DNA of 64,000 nt, from contig CAZCYQ010000014.1 in assembly GCA_964503085.1 (NCBI GenBank), positions 1-64,000 of the forward strand, written 5' to 3'. The DNA comes from Bin80 sp964503085. Its GTDB lineage: Bacteria; Bacteroidota; Rhodothermia; Rhodothermales; Bin80. The position numbers and the translations under genes are program-made. Below are positions 8,022 through 17,433 of the stretch, piece after piece (within the stretch, counting starts at the first letter, position 1; each line of letters opens with the position of its first letter). Below the pieces are notes generated by a model, which saw only the letters and a list, made by a program, of their open reading frames with translations, had not been told where the DNA came from and made no database searches.

Positions 8022-9349
8022 CACTTACATCAATCATAATCCTCATACTATCCGTCTCTGTGATAGTCGTAATTCTAGTTGTGCTTTGGCGCACTCTCAA
8101 GGAGCTAAACAACATTCGAACCAGATTTGCACCAGCTATCTCCCTTCAGAAAGAAGTCGACCTGTTGGAGGGCACAAAAAAAGAAGTACTTGCCGACATC
8201 CAAAAACTCAAGGAAGACTACAAAGTAGGTCGGAAGACCTTCGAGCGTCTAAATGAGCAAATCACATCCTATAATGAGGAATTGGCATTTCGGGAAATGG
8301 GCGTCTATGAACCGATCTTTGATTTCACAGACTCTGAGGAATACAAAATGGAAATCAAGAAGGTGAGGGAGCGCCAGAAAGCCAGGATCAAAGCGAAGAC
8401 AGCCGTAATAGTCAAAACGGAATGGACAGTAGGCGGTAGTAAAGCAAAAGGACGTACAATGGTTAACCGAGCTGTTCGCCTTACACTCAGGGCGTTCAAC
8501 AATGAGTGCGATGTGGCAATTGCAAAAGCCCGATGGAATAATGTGCATGCGATGGAGAATCGGATTAAGCGTGCCGCAAAGCAGATCAACGCACTTAATG
8601 CATCGAACGACCTTGAGATTCATGATGAATACCTCAAGCTGAAAATGGACGAACTGCACCTTACGCATGAGTACAAAGAGCGCCTGCAAGAAGAGAAGGA
8701 GCTGCGAAAGGAGCAAGCCAGATTGGAAAGGGAAGAGCGGCGCCTGCAGTCCGAAGCAAAAGCGGCTGCAAAAGAGGAAGCAAAGTATGCTCGGATGCTT
8801 GAAAAGGCAAAGAAGGAAGCGGGTGGCGAAATAAGTGCAGAGCTCCAGGCAAGGATCGACGAGCTAGAGAAGTCGTTACGGGAATCTCAAGAGAAGAAAG
8901 AGCGCGCACAATCCATGGCAGAGCAAACGAAGGCCGGACACGTCTACGTCATTTCAAATATTGGCTCGTTTGGAAAATATATCGTCAAGATCGGAATGAC
9001 CAGGCGCCTAAATCCTGACGATCGAGTTAAGGAACTGGGTGATGCCAGTGTACCTTTCATCTTTGATACGCATGCAATGGTTTATTCCAAGAATGCCCCT
9101 GAGCTGGAGAAGACTCTCCACAAGCGTTTCAATGATCACAGGGTAAACGCCGTCAATATGCGCAAGGAATTTTTTCAGGTACCTCTAGAGGACGTCGCCT
9201 CAGCAGTCCGAGAGTTTGATTCTGACGCTCGTTTTGTGATGGACCGAGAAGCCCGAGAATACATGGAAACCCTTGCTCTACGGGAACAGATGGACGCAGC
9301 ACAGGAGGAATTTGAAGAGCTTGAGGAACAATTTCCACTAACAATTTGA
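8018..9349 (+). CDS. SNIPE-like antiphage membrane nuclease (TM + DUF4041 + GIY-YIG)
   Basis: A 443-residue protein with three parts: an N-terminal transmembrane helix (about 5-24), coiled coil and DUF4041 region (about 40-240, including KTEWTVGGSKAKGR and LRAFNNECDVAI words), a long charged coiled coil (about 205-305), and a C-terminal GIY-YIG nuclease of the T5orf172/Mug113 type (about 308-400). The nuclease core shows HVYVISN at 308-314, VKIGMTRR at 323-330 and a conserved Glu in PELEKTLHKRF. This architecture is that of SNIPE, a membrane-bound nuclease reported to cut phage DNA during injection. It stands alone among decayed sequence near tRNA genes, as accessory defence genes often do. 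Domain calls are strong; defence in this host is inferred. Confidence 0.85.
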   Translation: MTLTSIIILILSVSVIVVILVVLWRTLKELNNIRTRFAPAISLQKEVDLLEGTKKEVLADIQKLKEDYKVGRKTFERLNEQITSYNEELAFREMGVYEPIFDFTDSEEYKMEIKKVRERQKARIKAKTAVIVKTEWTVGGSKAKGRTMVNRAVRLTLRAFNNECDVAIAKARWNNVHAMENRIKRAAKQINALNASNDLEIHDEYLKLKMDELHLTHEYKERLQEEKELRKEQARLEREERRLQSEAKAAAKEEAKYARMLEKAKKEAGGEISAELQARIDELEKSLRESQEKKERAQSMAEQTKAGHVYVISNIGSFGKYIVKIGMTRRLNPDDRVKELGDASVPFIFDTHAMVYSKNAPELEKTLHKRFNDHRVNAVNMRKEFFQVPLEDVASAVREFDSDARFVMDREAREYMETLALREQMDAAQEEFEELEEQFPLTI

Positions 9350-9647
9350 TTAGTCAGAGGAAAAATGAAACACCGGAAAACGCTTCTGGAAGTCTTATTT
9401 GCGCCTTTGGCTTATGGTCAGTGCGGTTAGATGATTGTTCATGACCGGCTACTGTGTACGAGCTATAAGGGGTAGACAAACGAACGGCCATATGTCCAAT
9501 TCTCACAGGATGAGACGATGGTCGCCACCTCTTCAAGGAGAATCAAGGTGCCGGATGGTTTTTGATCCTGGAAGTTCCGACTTGCAACGTGATCCAGAAA
9601 ATCCATCTATTGTGCTACCTGCGAATCAGGCCATGCCATGGCCGACA
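9350..9647. other. Non-coding gap after the SNIPE-like gene
   Basis: About 300 bp between convergent genes. Only short broken frames are present, and no clear terminator hairpin, tRNA or repeat is visible. Confidence 0.3.
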
Positions 9648-10301
9648 TTATTTATCCAGAAATTTTCTGAGTTTAATGTCGGATGCATAGAATATCTTCA
9701 TGCGGTATCCCCAGACCTTCCGTCGAATCTCTTCACGAATTTCAGCAAGCTCAACCTCTATTTCTCTTATTGCCTGTTCTTGCACCTCTGGTGAGAGCTT
9801 TTCGCCCGTTTCGTTCTCGTACTTCTGAATAGAATACTGGGCTACATCGATGAATCTTTCAGTTAAAATATTTTGACTGAAGGTATCCAGGAAGCGGGGG
9901 GATTCGCTGGTGTCCTTTTCTTCGATATCAGGCGAGCCATCTTCCTCAACGGGTAGCTCAATCCCTATTTCTTTAAGTGACTCGTCCAGGGAGTCAAATA
10001 TTCGAACAACCCTTTTGAAGCCGCTGACGCCCATCACCTCTTGAATTATACTCGGGAGCGAACATATGCCAAACAGCTTCTCTGAAGTAGCATATTCTTT
10101 TGCCACGATAAGCAAAATGCGCAACCCTGCACTGGAAATAAACGAGACTCTGGAAAAATCCAAAATCAAGCTCAAGTCATCAGGCTTGATCTCCGAGTTG
10201 ATCAGGTTATGAAAAGTCGTGCTACTCGGGCTGTCGATTCTTCCGCGAACATCACCAAACAGAAACAAATCTGATCTTCTCCAAGAAATTGATACCGACA
10301 T
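9648..10301 (-). CDS. STAS-domain protein (anti-sigma factor antagonist-like) with helical extension
   Basis: I start this at the ATG at 10301, giving 217 residues beginning MSVSISWRRS; the longer frame to 10382 lacks family support. Residues 1-110 form a STAS domain of the SpoIIAA/RsbV type with the core DFSRVSFISSAGLRILL at 48-64, the segment that in relatives carries the regulatory phospho-serine. Residues 112-135 are acidic linker, and about 138-217 form a charged helical C-terminal domain that I do not recognise. STAS antagonists usually work with an RsbW-type kinase; none is next to it. Role is therefore probably in partner switching, with the partner elsewhere. Confidence 0.72.
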   Translation of the reverse strand: MSVSISWRRSDLFLFGDVRGRIDSPSSTTFHNLINSEIKPDDLSLILDFSRVSFISSAGLRILLIVAKEYATSEKLFGICSLPSIIQEVMGVSGFKRVVRIFDSLDESLKEIGIELPVEEDGSPDIEEKDTSESPRFLDTFSQNILTERFIDVAQYSIQKYENETGEKLSPEVQEQAIREIEVELAEIREEIRRKVWGYRMKIFYASDIKLRKFLDK

Positions 10302-10469
10302 ATTTCGATGAATAAATGATTCTAGTATTTGTGGAAATGGCCTCACCCTCCAGTTTTCCGCTGAACATACGATGTGTCGCAAGGCAAGGTCAAATCACGG
10401 GGTGATTCAGCCGAAGTAAAGGACTTTTTGCATCGGATTCCTGGGGCTTGGCTGAACGACTGGGAGCAG

Positions 10470-10541
10470 CTCCCCGGGTAGGACTCGAACCTACAACCCT
10501 GCGGTTAACAGCCGCATGCTCTACCATTGAGCTACCGAGGA
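10470..10541 (-). tRNA. tRNA-Asn (GTT)
   Basis: Read on the minus strand this is a 72-nt cloverleaf: acceptor TCCTCGG pairs with CCGGGGA, D arm GCTC/GAGC, anticodon stem TGCGG/CCGCA with loop CTGTTAA (anticodon GTT), and T arm GTAGG/CCTAC with TTCGAGT loop. Discriminator is G and CCA is not encoded. Its 3' end faces the accessory SNIPE region. Confidence 0.95.
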
Positions 10542-10635
10542 AACGGGCGCAATAACCAATTTGGTTGCACCTTGTTCCGGATCACAAGGTTTTATCGGGG
10601 AACTTTGAGCTGCAAAATGGTATCACGTTGACCTT

Positions 10636-10719
10636 GCCCTGGTGGCGGAACTGGTAGACGCGCAGCATTCAGGATGCTGTGCCCGTACGGGCGTGGAGGT
10701 TCGAGTCCTCTCCAGGGCA
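10636..10719 (+). tRNA. tRNA-Leu (CAG)
   Basis: An 84-nt class II tRNA: acceptor GCCCTGG pairs with CCAGGGC, anticodon stem CAGCA/TGCTG with loop TTCAGGA (anticodon CAG), a variable arm GCCCGTACGGGC, T arm GAGG/CCTC with TTCGAGT loop, and discriminator A. CCA is not encoded. It lies upstream of lepA. Confidence 0.95.
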
Positions 10720-10842
10720 CTCGCTGACCCATGTGGGCTTCTGTTCGCGGGGGTTGTTTGGTCACTTCCTTAGCTTTTTGAGCATTGTTGCCGCTTACTA
10801 ATTTGATCTACACCACGGCGGCGTCAGGTTGCGAATCTGCTC

Positions 10843-12648
10843 ATGACCTTACATAAGAGTCGTATCCGCAACTTCTGCATTGTCGCGCACATTGATCACG
10901 GCAAGAGCACACTCGCTGATCGCCTGTTGGAAATTACCGGCACAGTCGCCAAACGCGATATGCAGGATCAGGTGCTGGACTCCATGGACCTGGAGCGCGA
11001 GCGTGGCATCACGATCAAGAGCCATGCCATCCAAATGACGTATCGGGCCGCCGATGGTTTGGACTATACCCTGAACCTGATTGACACGCCGGGCCATGTT
11101 GACTTCACCTACGAAGTATCACGGGCCCTGAAAGCCTGTGAGGGGGCTATACTCGTCGTGGATGCAGCGCAAGGAATTGAAGCCCAGACGATCAGTAACC
11201 TGTATCTGGCACTGGATAGTGATCTGGAAATCATCCCTGTATTAAACAAACTGGACCTGCCTGGCGCGCGCGCCGATGTGGTTGCGATGTCCATCGAAAG
11301 CCTGATCGGTGAACCAGCCGAAGATGTACTCTCTATCAGTGCGAAGACGGGCGAAGGCGTTCAGGAGTTGTTGGAAACCATCATTCAACGGGTACCACCT
11401 CCCGAAGGGCAACCTGATCACCCACTGCAAGCCCTGATCTTCGACTCAATCTTTAATCAGTATCGTGGTGCAATAGCCTACGTACGCATCTTTGAAGGCA
11501 CTCTGCGCAGGAGGGAGGCAATCAGGTTTATGGCTACAAAATGTGAGTATCTAGCAGAAGAAATTGGTGTGCTGAGACTCGGAATGCAACCGACGGAAGA
11601 ACTCTCAGCCGGAGACGTCGGGTATGTTATCGGGTCGATCAAAGATGTCAGAGATACGCGTGTGGGGGATACAATCACACATGCGAATCGGCCTGCTGCC
11701 ACCGAGATTGCAGGATTTCGAGAGGTTAAACCGATGGTGTTCTCCGGTGTGTATCCCACGAACACCGAGGACTTTGAAGATCTTCGAGCCTCGCTGGAAC
11801 GACTTCAGCTAAACGATTCGGCTATTGAATATGAGCCAGAAACCTCAGCAGCTCTTGGTTTTGGATTTCGTGTGGGTTTTCTGGGGCTCCTTCATATGGA
11901 AATCGTCCAGGAGCGGCTCGACAGGGAATTCAACCTGGATATTATTACGACGCTGCCAAACGTTAAATATGAGGTCGTAACGAATGACGGAACCATTGAG
12001 ATTATAGAAAATCCCAACAAGGTACCGGCAGCAGGTAAATTAGATCACATAAATGAACCGTTCGTAAAAGCAGAAATTATCTCCCCTTCGGAGTACATTG
12101 GCAATATCATGAAGTTGTGCACGGATCGGCGGGGAGAGTTTGTAAATCAGACGTATCTGGGTACGGAGCGGGCTACGCTGGAGTACCAGTTGCCGCTAGC
12201 AGAAATTGTTTTCGACTTTTATGATAAGCTCAAAAGTTTCTCCCGCGGTTATGCATCGTTTGACTACGATTTCTCAGGTTACCGCCGAAGTGATTTAGTC
12301 AAGCTTGACGTACTGATCAATGGCGACCCGGTGGATGCACTGAGTGCAATCGTCCACCGAAGCAAAGCTTACGAAATGGGCCGCAAGCTTACGGCCAAGC
12401 TCAAGAATCTGATTCCACGCCAAATGTTTGAGGTGGCAATACAGGCAGCTATTGGCAGCCGTGTGATCGCACGAACAACCGTAAAAGCAATTCGCAAAGA
12501 TGTAACCGCCAAGTGCTATGGCGGGGACATAACAAGAAAACGTAAGCTTCTAGAGAAACAGAAAGAGGGCAAGAAGCGCATGAAGCATGTGGGCAATGTT
12601 GAAGTCCCACAGGAAGCATTCCTGGCCGTACTTTCAATGGAGAATTGA
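10843..12648 (+). CDS. lepA: Elongation factor 4 (LepA), translational GTPase
   Basis: A 601-residue, full-length LepA that back-translocates stalled ribosomes at the cost of GTP. The G domain shows AHIDHGKSTLADRLL (about 16-30), the switch II motif DTPGHVDFTYEV, and NKLDLPGA. Domain II, the EF-G-like domains and the LepA-specific C-terminal domain (ending near the KRMKHVGNVEVPQEAFLAVL block) follow in order. It begins about 120 bp after tRNA-Leu. The next gene begins 4 bp after its stop, and lepB follows, so a lepA-unknown-lepB operon is likely; lepA and lepB are also joined in E. coli. Confidence 0.97.
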   Translation: MTLHKSRIRNFCIVAHIDHGKSTLADRLLEITGTVAKRDMQDQVLDSMDLERERGITIKSHAIQMTYRAADGLDYTLNLIDTPGHVDFTYEVSRALKACEGAILVVDAAQGIEAQTISNLYLALDSDLEIIPVLNKLDLPGARADVVAMSIESLIGEPAEDVLSISAKTGEGVQELLETIIQRVPPPEGQPDHPLQALIFDSIFNQYRGAIAYVRIFEGTLRRREAIRFMATKCEYLAEEIGVLRLGMQPTEELSAGDVGYVIGSIKDVRDTRVGDTITHANRPAATEIAGFREVKPMVFSGVYPTNTEDFEDLRASLERLQLNDSAIEYEPETSAALGFGFRVGFLGLLHMEIVQERLDREFNLDIITTLPNVKYEVVTNDGTIEIIENPNKVPAAGKLDHINEPFVKAEIISPSEYIGNIMKLCTDRRGEFVNQTYLGTERATLEYQLPLAEIVFDFYDKLKSFSRGYASFDYDFSGYRRSDLVKLDVLINGDPVDALSAIVHRSKAYEMGRKLTAKLKNLIPRQMFEVAIQAAIGSRVIARTTVKAIRKDVTAKCYGGDITRKRKLLEKQKEGKKRMKHVGNVEVPQEAFLAVLSMEN

Positions 12649-12652
12649 CGTC

Positions 12653-13450
12653 ATGCAGCGAAGCTTCTGTGTTATGTTGATGCTGCTCATGCACACATTG
12701 CAGACCCATGCGCAAAATGGGCGTATAGCCTGGGATGAGGTTGGTTCTGTTTACGCTCAAGAGAAATTTCAGCGCACCTACCGGACGTACCTGGAGACTT
12801 ATGGTGAGTATGTCAGCCCTCTAGGGCAGACCCGGTTTCCGGTTGCCAGTGACTCTCTGTTTGGATGGATCAGGCAAGCTATGGGTCTGCCGGATCCATC
12901 TTTGTCCAAGCCATTTCAAGGAGAGATACATGCATGGACACTGGCGTCAATCGATGCGCGAGCAGATTGGCTGGCACGGTTTGGTCACGTGAAATGGGCA
13001 TATCTGGGGAATAATTTTTTTACGCCGCTTGACACAGTGGCCACGCCCGAAATACGTGCTCACCTGGAGGCACACTTTGGCCCGCCTACGCAGACGGCAG
13101 TGGAAACAAAACAAGGCGATGCAACACCTTCTGACGAGAATGGTCAGTTTGAGTACTGGTTCGTGGTCAATGACTCGATTCCAATGATGGTCATGGATGT
13201 TCGGGGGCCGTTTGATCGTGGAGTAATTGTAGCAACGGATCAGCGGTTCCGATCATTTCTCTATCGAATGCGACAGTCGCTTCTTGCAGCGGCGATGCGC
13301 CGCATAGAGCCAGCACCTTATGTAGATTACTACTACAATTATACTACAGATAAATGGTATTCAACAGGATACAACGGTGCGGAGTATTTTCTGAATCAAA
13401 TACGTCGACCAAACCTGACACTCGGAAGACCGGTTCAAGCCTCATCATAA
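12653..13450 (+). CDS. Secreted protein of unknown function between lepA and lepB
   Basis: I start at the ATG at 12653, 4 bp after the lepA stop, giving 265 residues with a signal peptide (about 1-20, ending QTHAQ). The mature protein is aromatic-rich, with WxxY and FGHVKWAYLGNNFF stretches and a Tyr cluster VDYYYNYTTDKWYSTGY near residue 225. No transmembrane helix follows the signal, so it is probably periplasmic or outer-membrane associated. I do not recognise a family. Its place between lepA and signal peptidase suggests co-transcription rather than a known functional link. Confidence 0.7.
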   Translation: MQRSFCVMLMLLMHTLQTHAQNGRIAWDEVGSVYAQEKFQRTYRTYLETYGEYVSPLGQTRFPVASDSLFGWIRQAMGLPDPSLSKPFQGEIHAWTLASIDARADWLARFGHVKWAYLGNNFFTPLDTVATPEIRAHLEAHFGPPTQTAVETKQGDATPSDENGQFEYWFVVNDSIPMMVMDVRGPFDRGVIVATDQRFRSFLYRMRQSLLAAAMRRIEPAPYVDYYYNYTTDKWYSTGYNGAEYFLNQIRRPNLTLGRPVQASS

Positions 13451-13487
13451 CAGTCGAAGACGGCGATATTCACCTAGTAACTAACTG

Positions 13488-14630
13488 ATGCCTGAATCAA
13501 TTGGCAAGAAGGAAAGAAAACAGCGACGCGCGGAGAGAGCTGCTCAGCGTAGCGGTAAGCGCGAGAAAAAGAAAAAGGGGCCGCTGAGAGAATGGTTGGA
13601 TGCCATTGTATTTGCGATCATCTTTATGGTCATTATGCGAACGGTATTCTTTGATCTGTTTCAGATTCCAACCCCCTCTATGGAGAAGAGCTTGCTGGTT
13701 GGGGACTACATCGTGGTGTCAAAGCTACACTACGGCATGAGGACTCCGATGACTATTGGCATTCCCTTCACTCAGATATACGTGCGCGGGCTTGATCTTC
13801 CATGGACGCGATTCCCCGGTTTTACTGAGCCTAAACGTTTTGATGCCGTGGTCTTCAACTGGCCTGCGGATGAAGAGAACAAACCCATTGATCGCAAGAC
13901 GTACTACATCAAACGGGTCATTGGCATGCCGAGTGATACGCTTGAGATAATTGACAAAATTGTTCACGTCAACGGTGATACGCTGTTTTTCAAGGAGACG
14001 AAGGAACCCTTCAAGGATACCATGCAGCATTTCTGGTACGTCTATAAGGAGGACCCACGTATGCGCCTGCCAAGTGCGCGCCTGGAAGAATTAGGCGTCT
14101 CGGAACACTGGCCGACCACAAATCCCACTGTCGTACGGATCCAGGCTACCGATGCTGCCGCGGAGGCCATCGAAGCATGGGAATATGTGACGGCAGTCAA
14201 CCCCGTTGTTAGGGAACCAACCGTAAATCGGGCCTACTCACTATACCCCCCAAGCAGCAATTATTCGACGGATAATTACGGGCCAATTACAATCCCGGGC
14301 AAAGATCTCGTTGTAAATCTGACACCGGAAAACTGGCCGGTTTATGAGCATGTGATCACCAAATATGAAGGACATACTGCATCCCTGAGCAGTGATGGCA
14401 CGATTCGCATCAACGGCGAGGCGCGAGACTCCTATACCTTCACGCAGAACTACTACTTCGTAATGGGTGACAACAGGGATAATTCTGAGGACAGTCGTTT
14501 TTGGGGCTTTGTTCCAATGGACCATGTTGTGGGACGTGCAGTCGCGGTCTATTTCTCGTGGAACAGCGAAGGCAGCCCGTTCATACTGGGCCAAATTCGC
14601 GGTAAGCGAATGTTTCGCGCTATCCAATAA
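13488..14630 (+). CDS. lepB: Signal peptidase I with large insertion
   Basis: A 380-residue S26 serine/lysine protease that removes signal peptides at the inner membrane. A basic N-terminus (1-32) precedes one transmembrane helix (about 36-57). Catalytic Ser64 lies in PTPSME, the general base is Lys142 in YIKRVIGMPSD, and the family box GDNRDNSEDSR lies at 337-347. Between the lysine box and the last box are about 150 additional residues (roughly 155-300), longer than in E. coli LepB; extended insertions here are common in Bacteroidota. It is the third gene of the lepA run. Confidence 0.95.
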   Translation: MPESIGKKERKQRRAERAAQRSGKREKKKKGPLREWLDAIVFAIIFMVIMRTVFFDLFQIPTPSMEKSLLVGDYIVVSKLHYGMRTPMTIGIPFTQIYVRGLDLPWTRFPGFTEPKRFDAVVFNWPADEENKPIDRKTYYIKRVIGMPSDTLEIIDKIVHVNGDTLFFKETKEPFKDTMQHFWYVYKEDPRMRLPSARLEELGVSEHWPTTNPTVVRIQATDAAAEAIEAWEYVTAVNPVVREPTVNRAYSLYPPSSNYSTDNYGPITIPGKDLVVNLTPENWPVYEHVITKYEGHTASLSSDGTIRINGEARDSYTFTQNYYFVMGDNRDNSEDSRFWGFVPMDHVVGRAVAVYFSWNSEGSPFILGQIRGKRMFRAIQ

Positions 14631-14663
14631 AAGCCCAGCGTATAGGTACACGCTCAGGGATGA

Positions 14664-15617
14664 TCAATCAATCTGCTGTGACTTACGAAGTTCGTCAAAT
14701 TTTTCCTGTTGGAGAGTGCCGGGAGGCACATCATAAGGGTGGGCAGGCAGGTCAACGAGCTTCAGGACCGGGTAGCGACGACCATGCTCAAATGGTTGCG
14801 GCTTGCCGCGCGGTTCCTTGCCGATAACCAGTACAGTAGTACCCTGTTTCAGGATTTTTGCCCCAACAGATACAATTCCATCGGATGTGCTGGTGGTTTG
14901 CCAGGTGTCCGCCCAGTCGTAAACCCATTTTGCATCAGCATCAACCAGCCGCACACACCCGTGACTCATCGGGCCGCCGGTGGGCATTTCGTATTGGTGG
15001 ACATGCATGCCGTTGTGATGGAAGTTCATAACCCAGTACATTTCCCAAGGCTCGCCTTCTGGGCTCTCCGATGATATGCGGTACTCCTCACGCCAATTGA
15101 AATTGTAGCGGCCGTAGGGGGTTGGTGATTCATCCGGGTCACCAGTATTGATGATCCCCCACCGCATAAGGCGTCCGTATTCGTAAGCGGCAAAGGCCTG
15201 AATGGTCTTGTCCATAATGAAGAGCTTGTCAAACTCCCGTCCGCCGGCATAGTAGCGTGGAAATGGCGAGTAAGCCCTGAAATCCAATTCAAACCGTGTC
15301 GGCGCGATGATGGTATCGCCGACGGTATAGGTCTGCATCATGCGACGATTGATCATTTCGACAAGCATTGCGCGTCGAGTACCAAGTCGGGTGTTGCCAT
15401 CGCCGATTCTACGATAGAACACATTCCGGGCCAGAACGCTGTTGTTCCGGTCATTTTCGAGGACATGGTACCTATAGAATACCTCCGGGATATGTTCAAG
15501 GCTTTCGAAGCGCAGGTTAAGCAGGTCCGCAACCGCATCCTGATCAATGTACCCTCCCGACTGGGCGTAGGCGGCCGGTACAAAAAAGAGAATCCAAAGT
15601 AGTTTTAGCAAGCGCAT
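14664..15617 (-). CDS. L,D-transpeptidase (YkuD) family protein
   Basis: A 317-residue exported protein; I start at the ATG at 15617, which gives a signal peptide (about 1-18, ending AAYAQ) and leaves 8 bp after the K+ channel stop. The YkuD catalytic motif is present as MHVHQY...SHGCVRL with Cys221 and His219. Such enzymes form 3-3 crosslinks in peptidoglycan or tether proteins to it. The N-terminal 100 residues carry no family I recognise. It is probably co-transcribed with the potassium channel and converges with lepB. Confidence 0.85.
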   Translation of the reverse strand: MRLLKLLWILFFVPAAYAQSGGYIDQDAVADLLNLRFESLEHIPEVFYRYHVLENDRNNSVLARNVFYRRIGDGNTRLGTRRAMLVEMINRRMMQTYTVGDTIIAPTRFELDFRAYSPFPRYYAGGREFDKLFIMDKTIQAFAAYEYGRLMRWGIINTGDPDESPTPYGRYNFNWREEYRISSESPEGEPWEMYWVMNFHHNGMHVHQYEMPTGGPMSHGCVRLVDADAKWVYDWADTWQTTSTSDGIVSVGAKILKQGTTVLVIGKEPRGKPQPFEHGRRYPVLKLVDLPAHPYDVPPGTLQQEKFDELRKSQQID

Positions 15618-15625
15618 CTGAATGT

Positions 15626-16699
15626 TTACCGTGTTTTTCGCGAGATGTTGTCTGAGGTTTTTTTGGAAGCCAGGCATCCGTCGTTGATGAGTTTACCAAT
15701 CATTTCGATACTTCCCAGCACTATCAGGATATTCCCCGCTTCAATCAGATCGTCAGGTCCTGGATAGAAATGCCTGTCCTGATCAGTATCTCCTTTGATG
15801 ATAGCGATGACGATAGTTTCCCAGAACCGTCGAAAATCTGCTTCTTTGAGGGTTTTACCAGCCAAGGGCGCACCTTCTTCAATCAAGACCTGCTCCATAC
15901 TCAAGCCTAGGTCATCAGCCTGCAGTACGTAAGACATAAACTGATCTACATGGGGGCGCAAAACCACCTGGGCCATTCTCTCGGCTCCAACCTGCACAGG
16001 TGAGACCACTTTTGAGGCGCCGGCCTGGAGTATGCGTCGTCGGCTGGCCGCATCGGACGCACGTGCCAGAATAAATAATTCAGGATTATTCTCACGCGCA
16101 ACAAGTGTGACGTAAACGTTTTGGGCGTCATCGGGCAGCAGTGTGATAAGTCCGGTTGCATTTTTTATGCCCACCGATAGCAAGGCGCTGTCCTGAGTAG
16201 CATCTCCACTAAGTGCATTAATTCCGTTTTCAACCAGATGCTTTATGAGGTTTTCATTTTTGTCTAGAACTACGAGAGACTTTCCAGCCCCTAGGAGCAT
16301 ATGTGTGACATCCTTTCCTACACGCCCATACCCGCAAATGATATAGTGGTTTTGCATGTTTTTGATTCTAAACATCCGGCGACGGTTTCGGATCAGTGTT
16401 CCTGCAACAAGCAGACGTGCCCATCGCGCTGCCACAAAAGCTAAGGATCCTATCCCGACGGATGCAAAAAAAATTGTAAAGATCCTCCCCTCATTTGACA
16501 GGTCTTGTACTTCGGTAAACCCTATTGTGCTTAACGTTATGAAAGCCATATAGAGTGAATCCAGAAGCCCCCAGCCTTCAAGGACCGCATACCCTGCTGT
16601 GCCGACTCCCATCCAGACCGTTAAAAACAGCGTGCTGTAAAAGACCTCGCGCCCTTGGGGGATTCTGTCGCGCAATTGCCGACGAAGCGTCGCAGACAT
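15626..16699 (-). CDS. Two-TM potassium channel with RCK (TrkA-N/TrkA-C) domains
   Basis: A 357-residue ligand-gated K+ channel subunit. Helices at about 20-40 and 72-92 flank a pore loop with the filter TIGFTE at 58-63, a variant of the TVGYG filter. The RCK domain starts near 117 with the nucleotide-binding motif ICGYGRVG (121-128). A TrkA-C domain covers about 260-345. Expected to sit in the inner membrane as a tetramer gated by nucleotide or ions. The filter ends in FTE rather than YGD, a feature of several MthK/GsuK-like bacterial channels. Confidence 0.9.
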   Translation of the reverse strand: MSATLRRQLRDRIPQGREVFYSTLFLTVWMGVGTAGYAVLEGWGLLDSLYMAFITLSTIGFTEVQDLSNEGRIFTIFFASVGIGSLAFVAARWARLLVAGTLIRNRRRMFRIKNMQNHYIICGYGRVGKDVTHMLLGAGKSLVVLDKNENLIKHLVENGINALSGDATQDSALLSVGIKNATGLITLLPDDAQNVYVTLVARENNPELFILARASDAASRRRILQAGASKVVSPVQVGAERMAQVVLRPHVDQFMSYVLQADDLGLSMEQVLIEEGAPLAGKTLKEADFRRFWETIVIAIIKGDTDQDRHFYPGPDDLIEAGNILIVLGSIEMIGKLINDGCLASKKTSDNISRKTR

Positions 16700-16917
16700 T
16701 ACATGAAGGAACTTATGTTGGAGGACCCTTCATCTATCCTCACCAGTTCGCCAATTCGTTGTGCTCTAAAAATACAGAACGTCTGCATTTCCGTTTTCGA
16801 CGGGAATGATATAATTCCCTGCTGCATAAAGATTGTAGGCAATGCGCTTTCTGAACGGGCTCCTAAAAATGGCAATCTGCGAATGAACACGTCCAGTACT
16901 GTTTCTAAGGCATTCTT

Positions 16918-17433
16918 TTACATCGCGGTCACAGGTGTGCGATATAATCGGCTATAGACGGAATCTGCAAGCGGAAGCTCAAATTCTCTGGCGCGTAGTG
17001 CCCTCAAGGTATAGATCCCAGGGTTAAACACCTTGGTAGCGGAGCTTATAAGGCCCTCAGCAACCATTTTTCTAAAATTCCCACGAGAAACATAGTTTAC
17101 TTGGTCGCTCTCGGATCTGTAATAGATCAACATAGATGAAAGCAGTCGACAGTTTTCAATCGTGGAAGCATCCTTGACCGCACGCATAAGCGCGTCAATG
17201 CCGCAGCCGCTGATAGTACCATCGGCAACTTCGCCGGCAACTAACAAGAATCGGTTAGCTTCAAGCGCGGCTGCACCTTGAACAGGGCGGCCGTGCGAGA
17301 CCCATTGTTCAATAAATTGTTGTGTTCGGGTAAGCAGGCCCTGCAGTCCGGCCTCATCCCCGTCAAGTGCTATGACCCAAAGACGAGCTTCGTCGGACAG
17401 ATGGTGCAGGATATGATCAGATGCCGGAGACAT
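16918..17433 (-). CDS. Conserved Bacteroidota protein of unknown function
   Basis: A 171-residue soluble protein matching a small family I know from Bacteroidota genomes, recognisable by the segments DEARLWVIALD, QFIEQWVSHGRPVQG, NRFLLVAGE and SGCGIDALMRAVK. Some databases label relatives 'ABC transporter ATPase', but there is no Walker A or signature motif here, so that name should not be used. Its ATG overlaps the xseB TGA by one base (TGATG), which indicates translational coupling. Function unknown. Confidence 0.72.
   Translation of the reverse strand: MSPASDHILHHLSDEARLWVIALDGDEAGLQGLLTRTQQFIEQWVSHGRPVQGAAALEANRFLLVAGEVADGTISGCGIDALMRAVKDASTIENCRLLSSMLIYYRSESDQVNYVSRGNFRKMVAEGLISSATKVFNPGIYTLRALRAREFELPLADSVYSRLYRTPVTAM

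Noticed and set aside
10470..10719. Prophage or integrative element attachment site at the tRNA genes
   Set aside because: No integrase gene and no repeated copy of a tRNA 3' end were found in the neighbouring accessory stretch.
16918..17433. Annotation as an ABC transporter ATPase
   Set aside because: The family is sometimes labelled so, but no Walker A, signature or Walker B motif is present.
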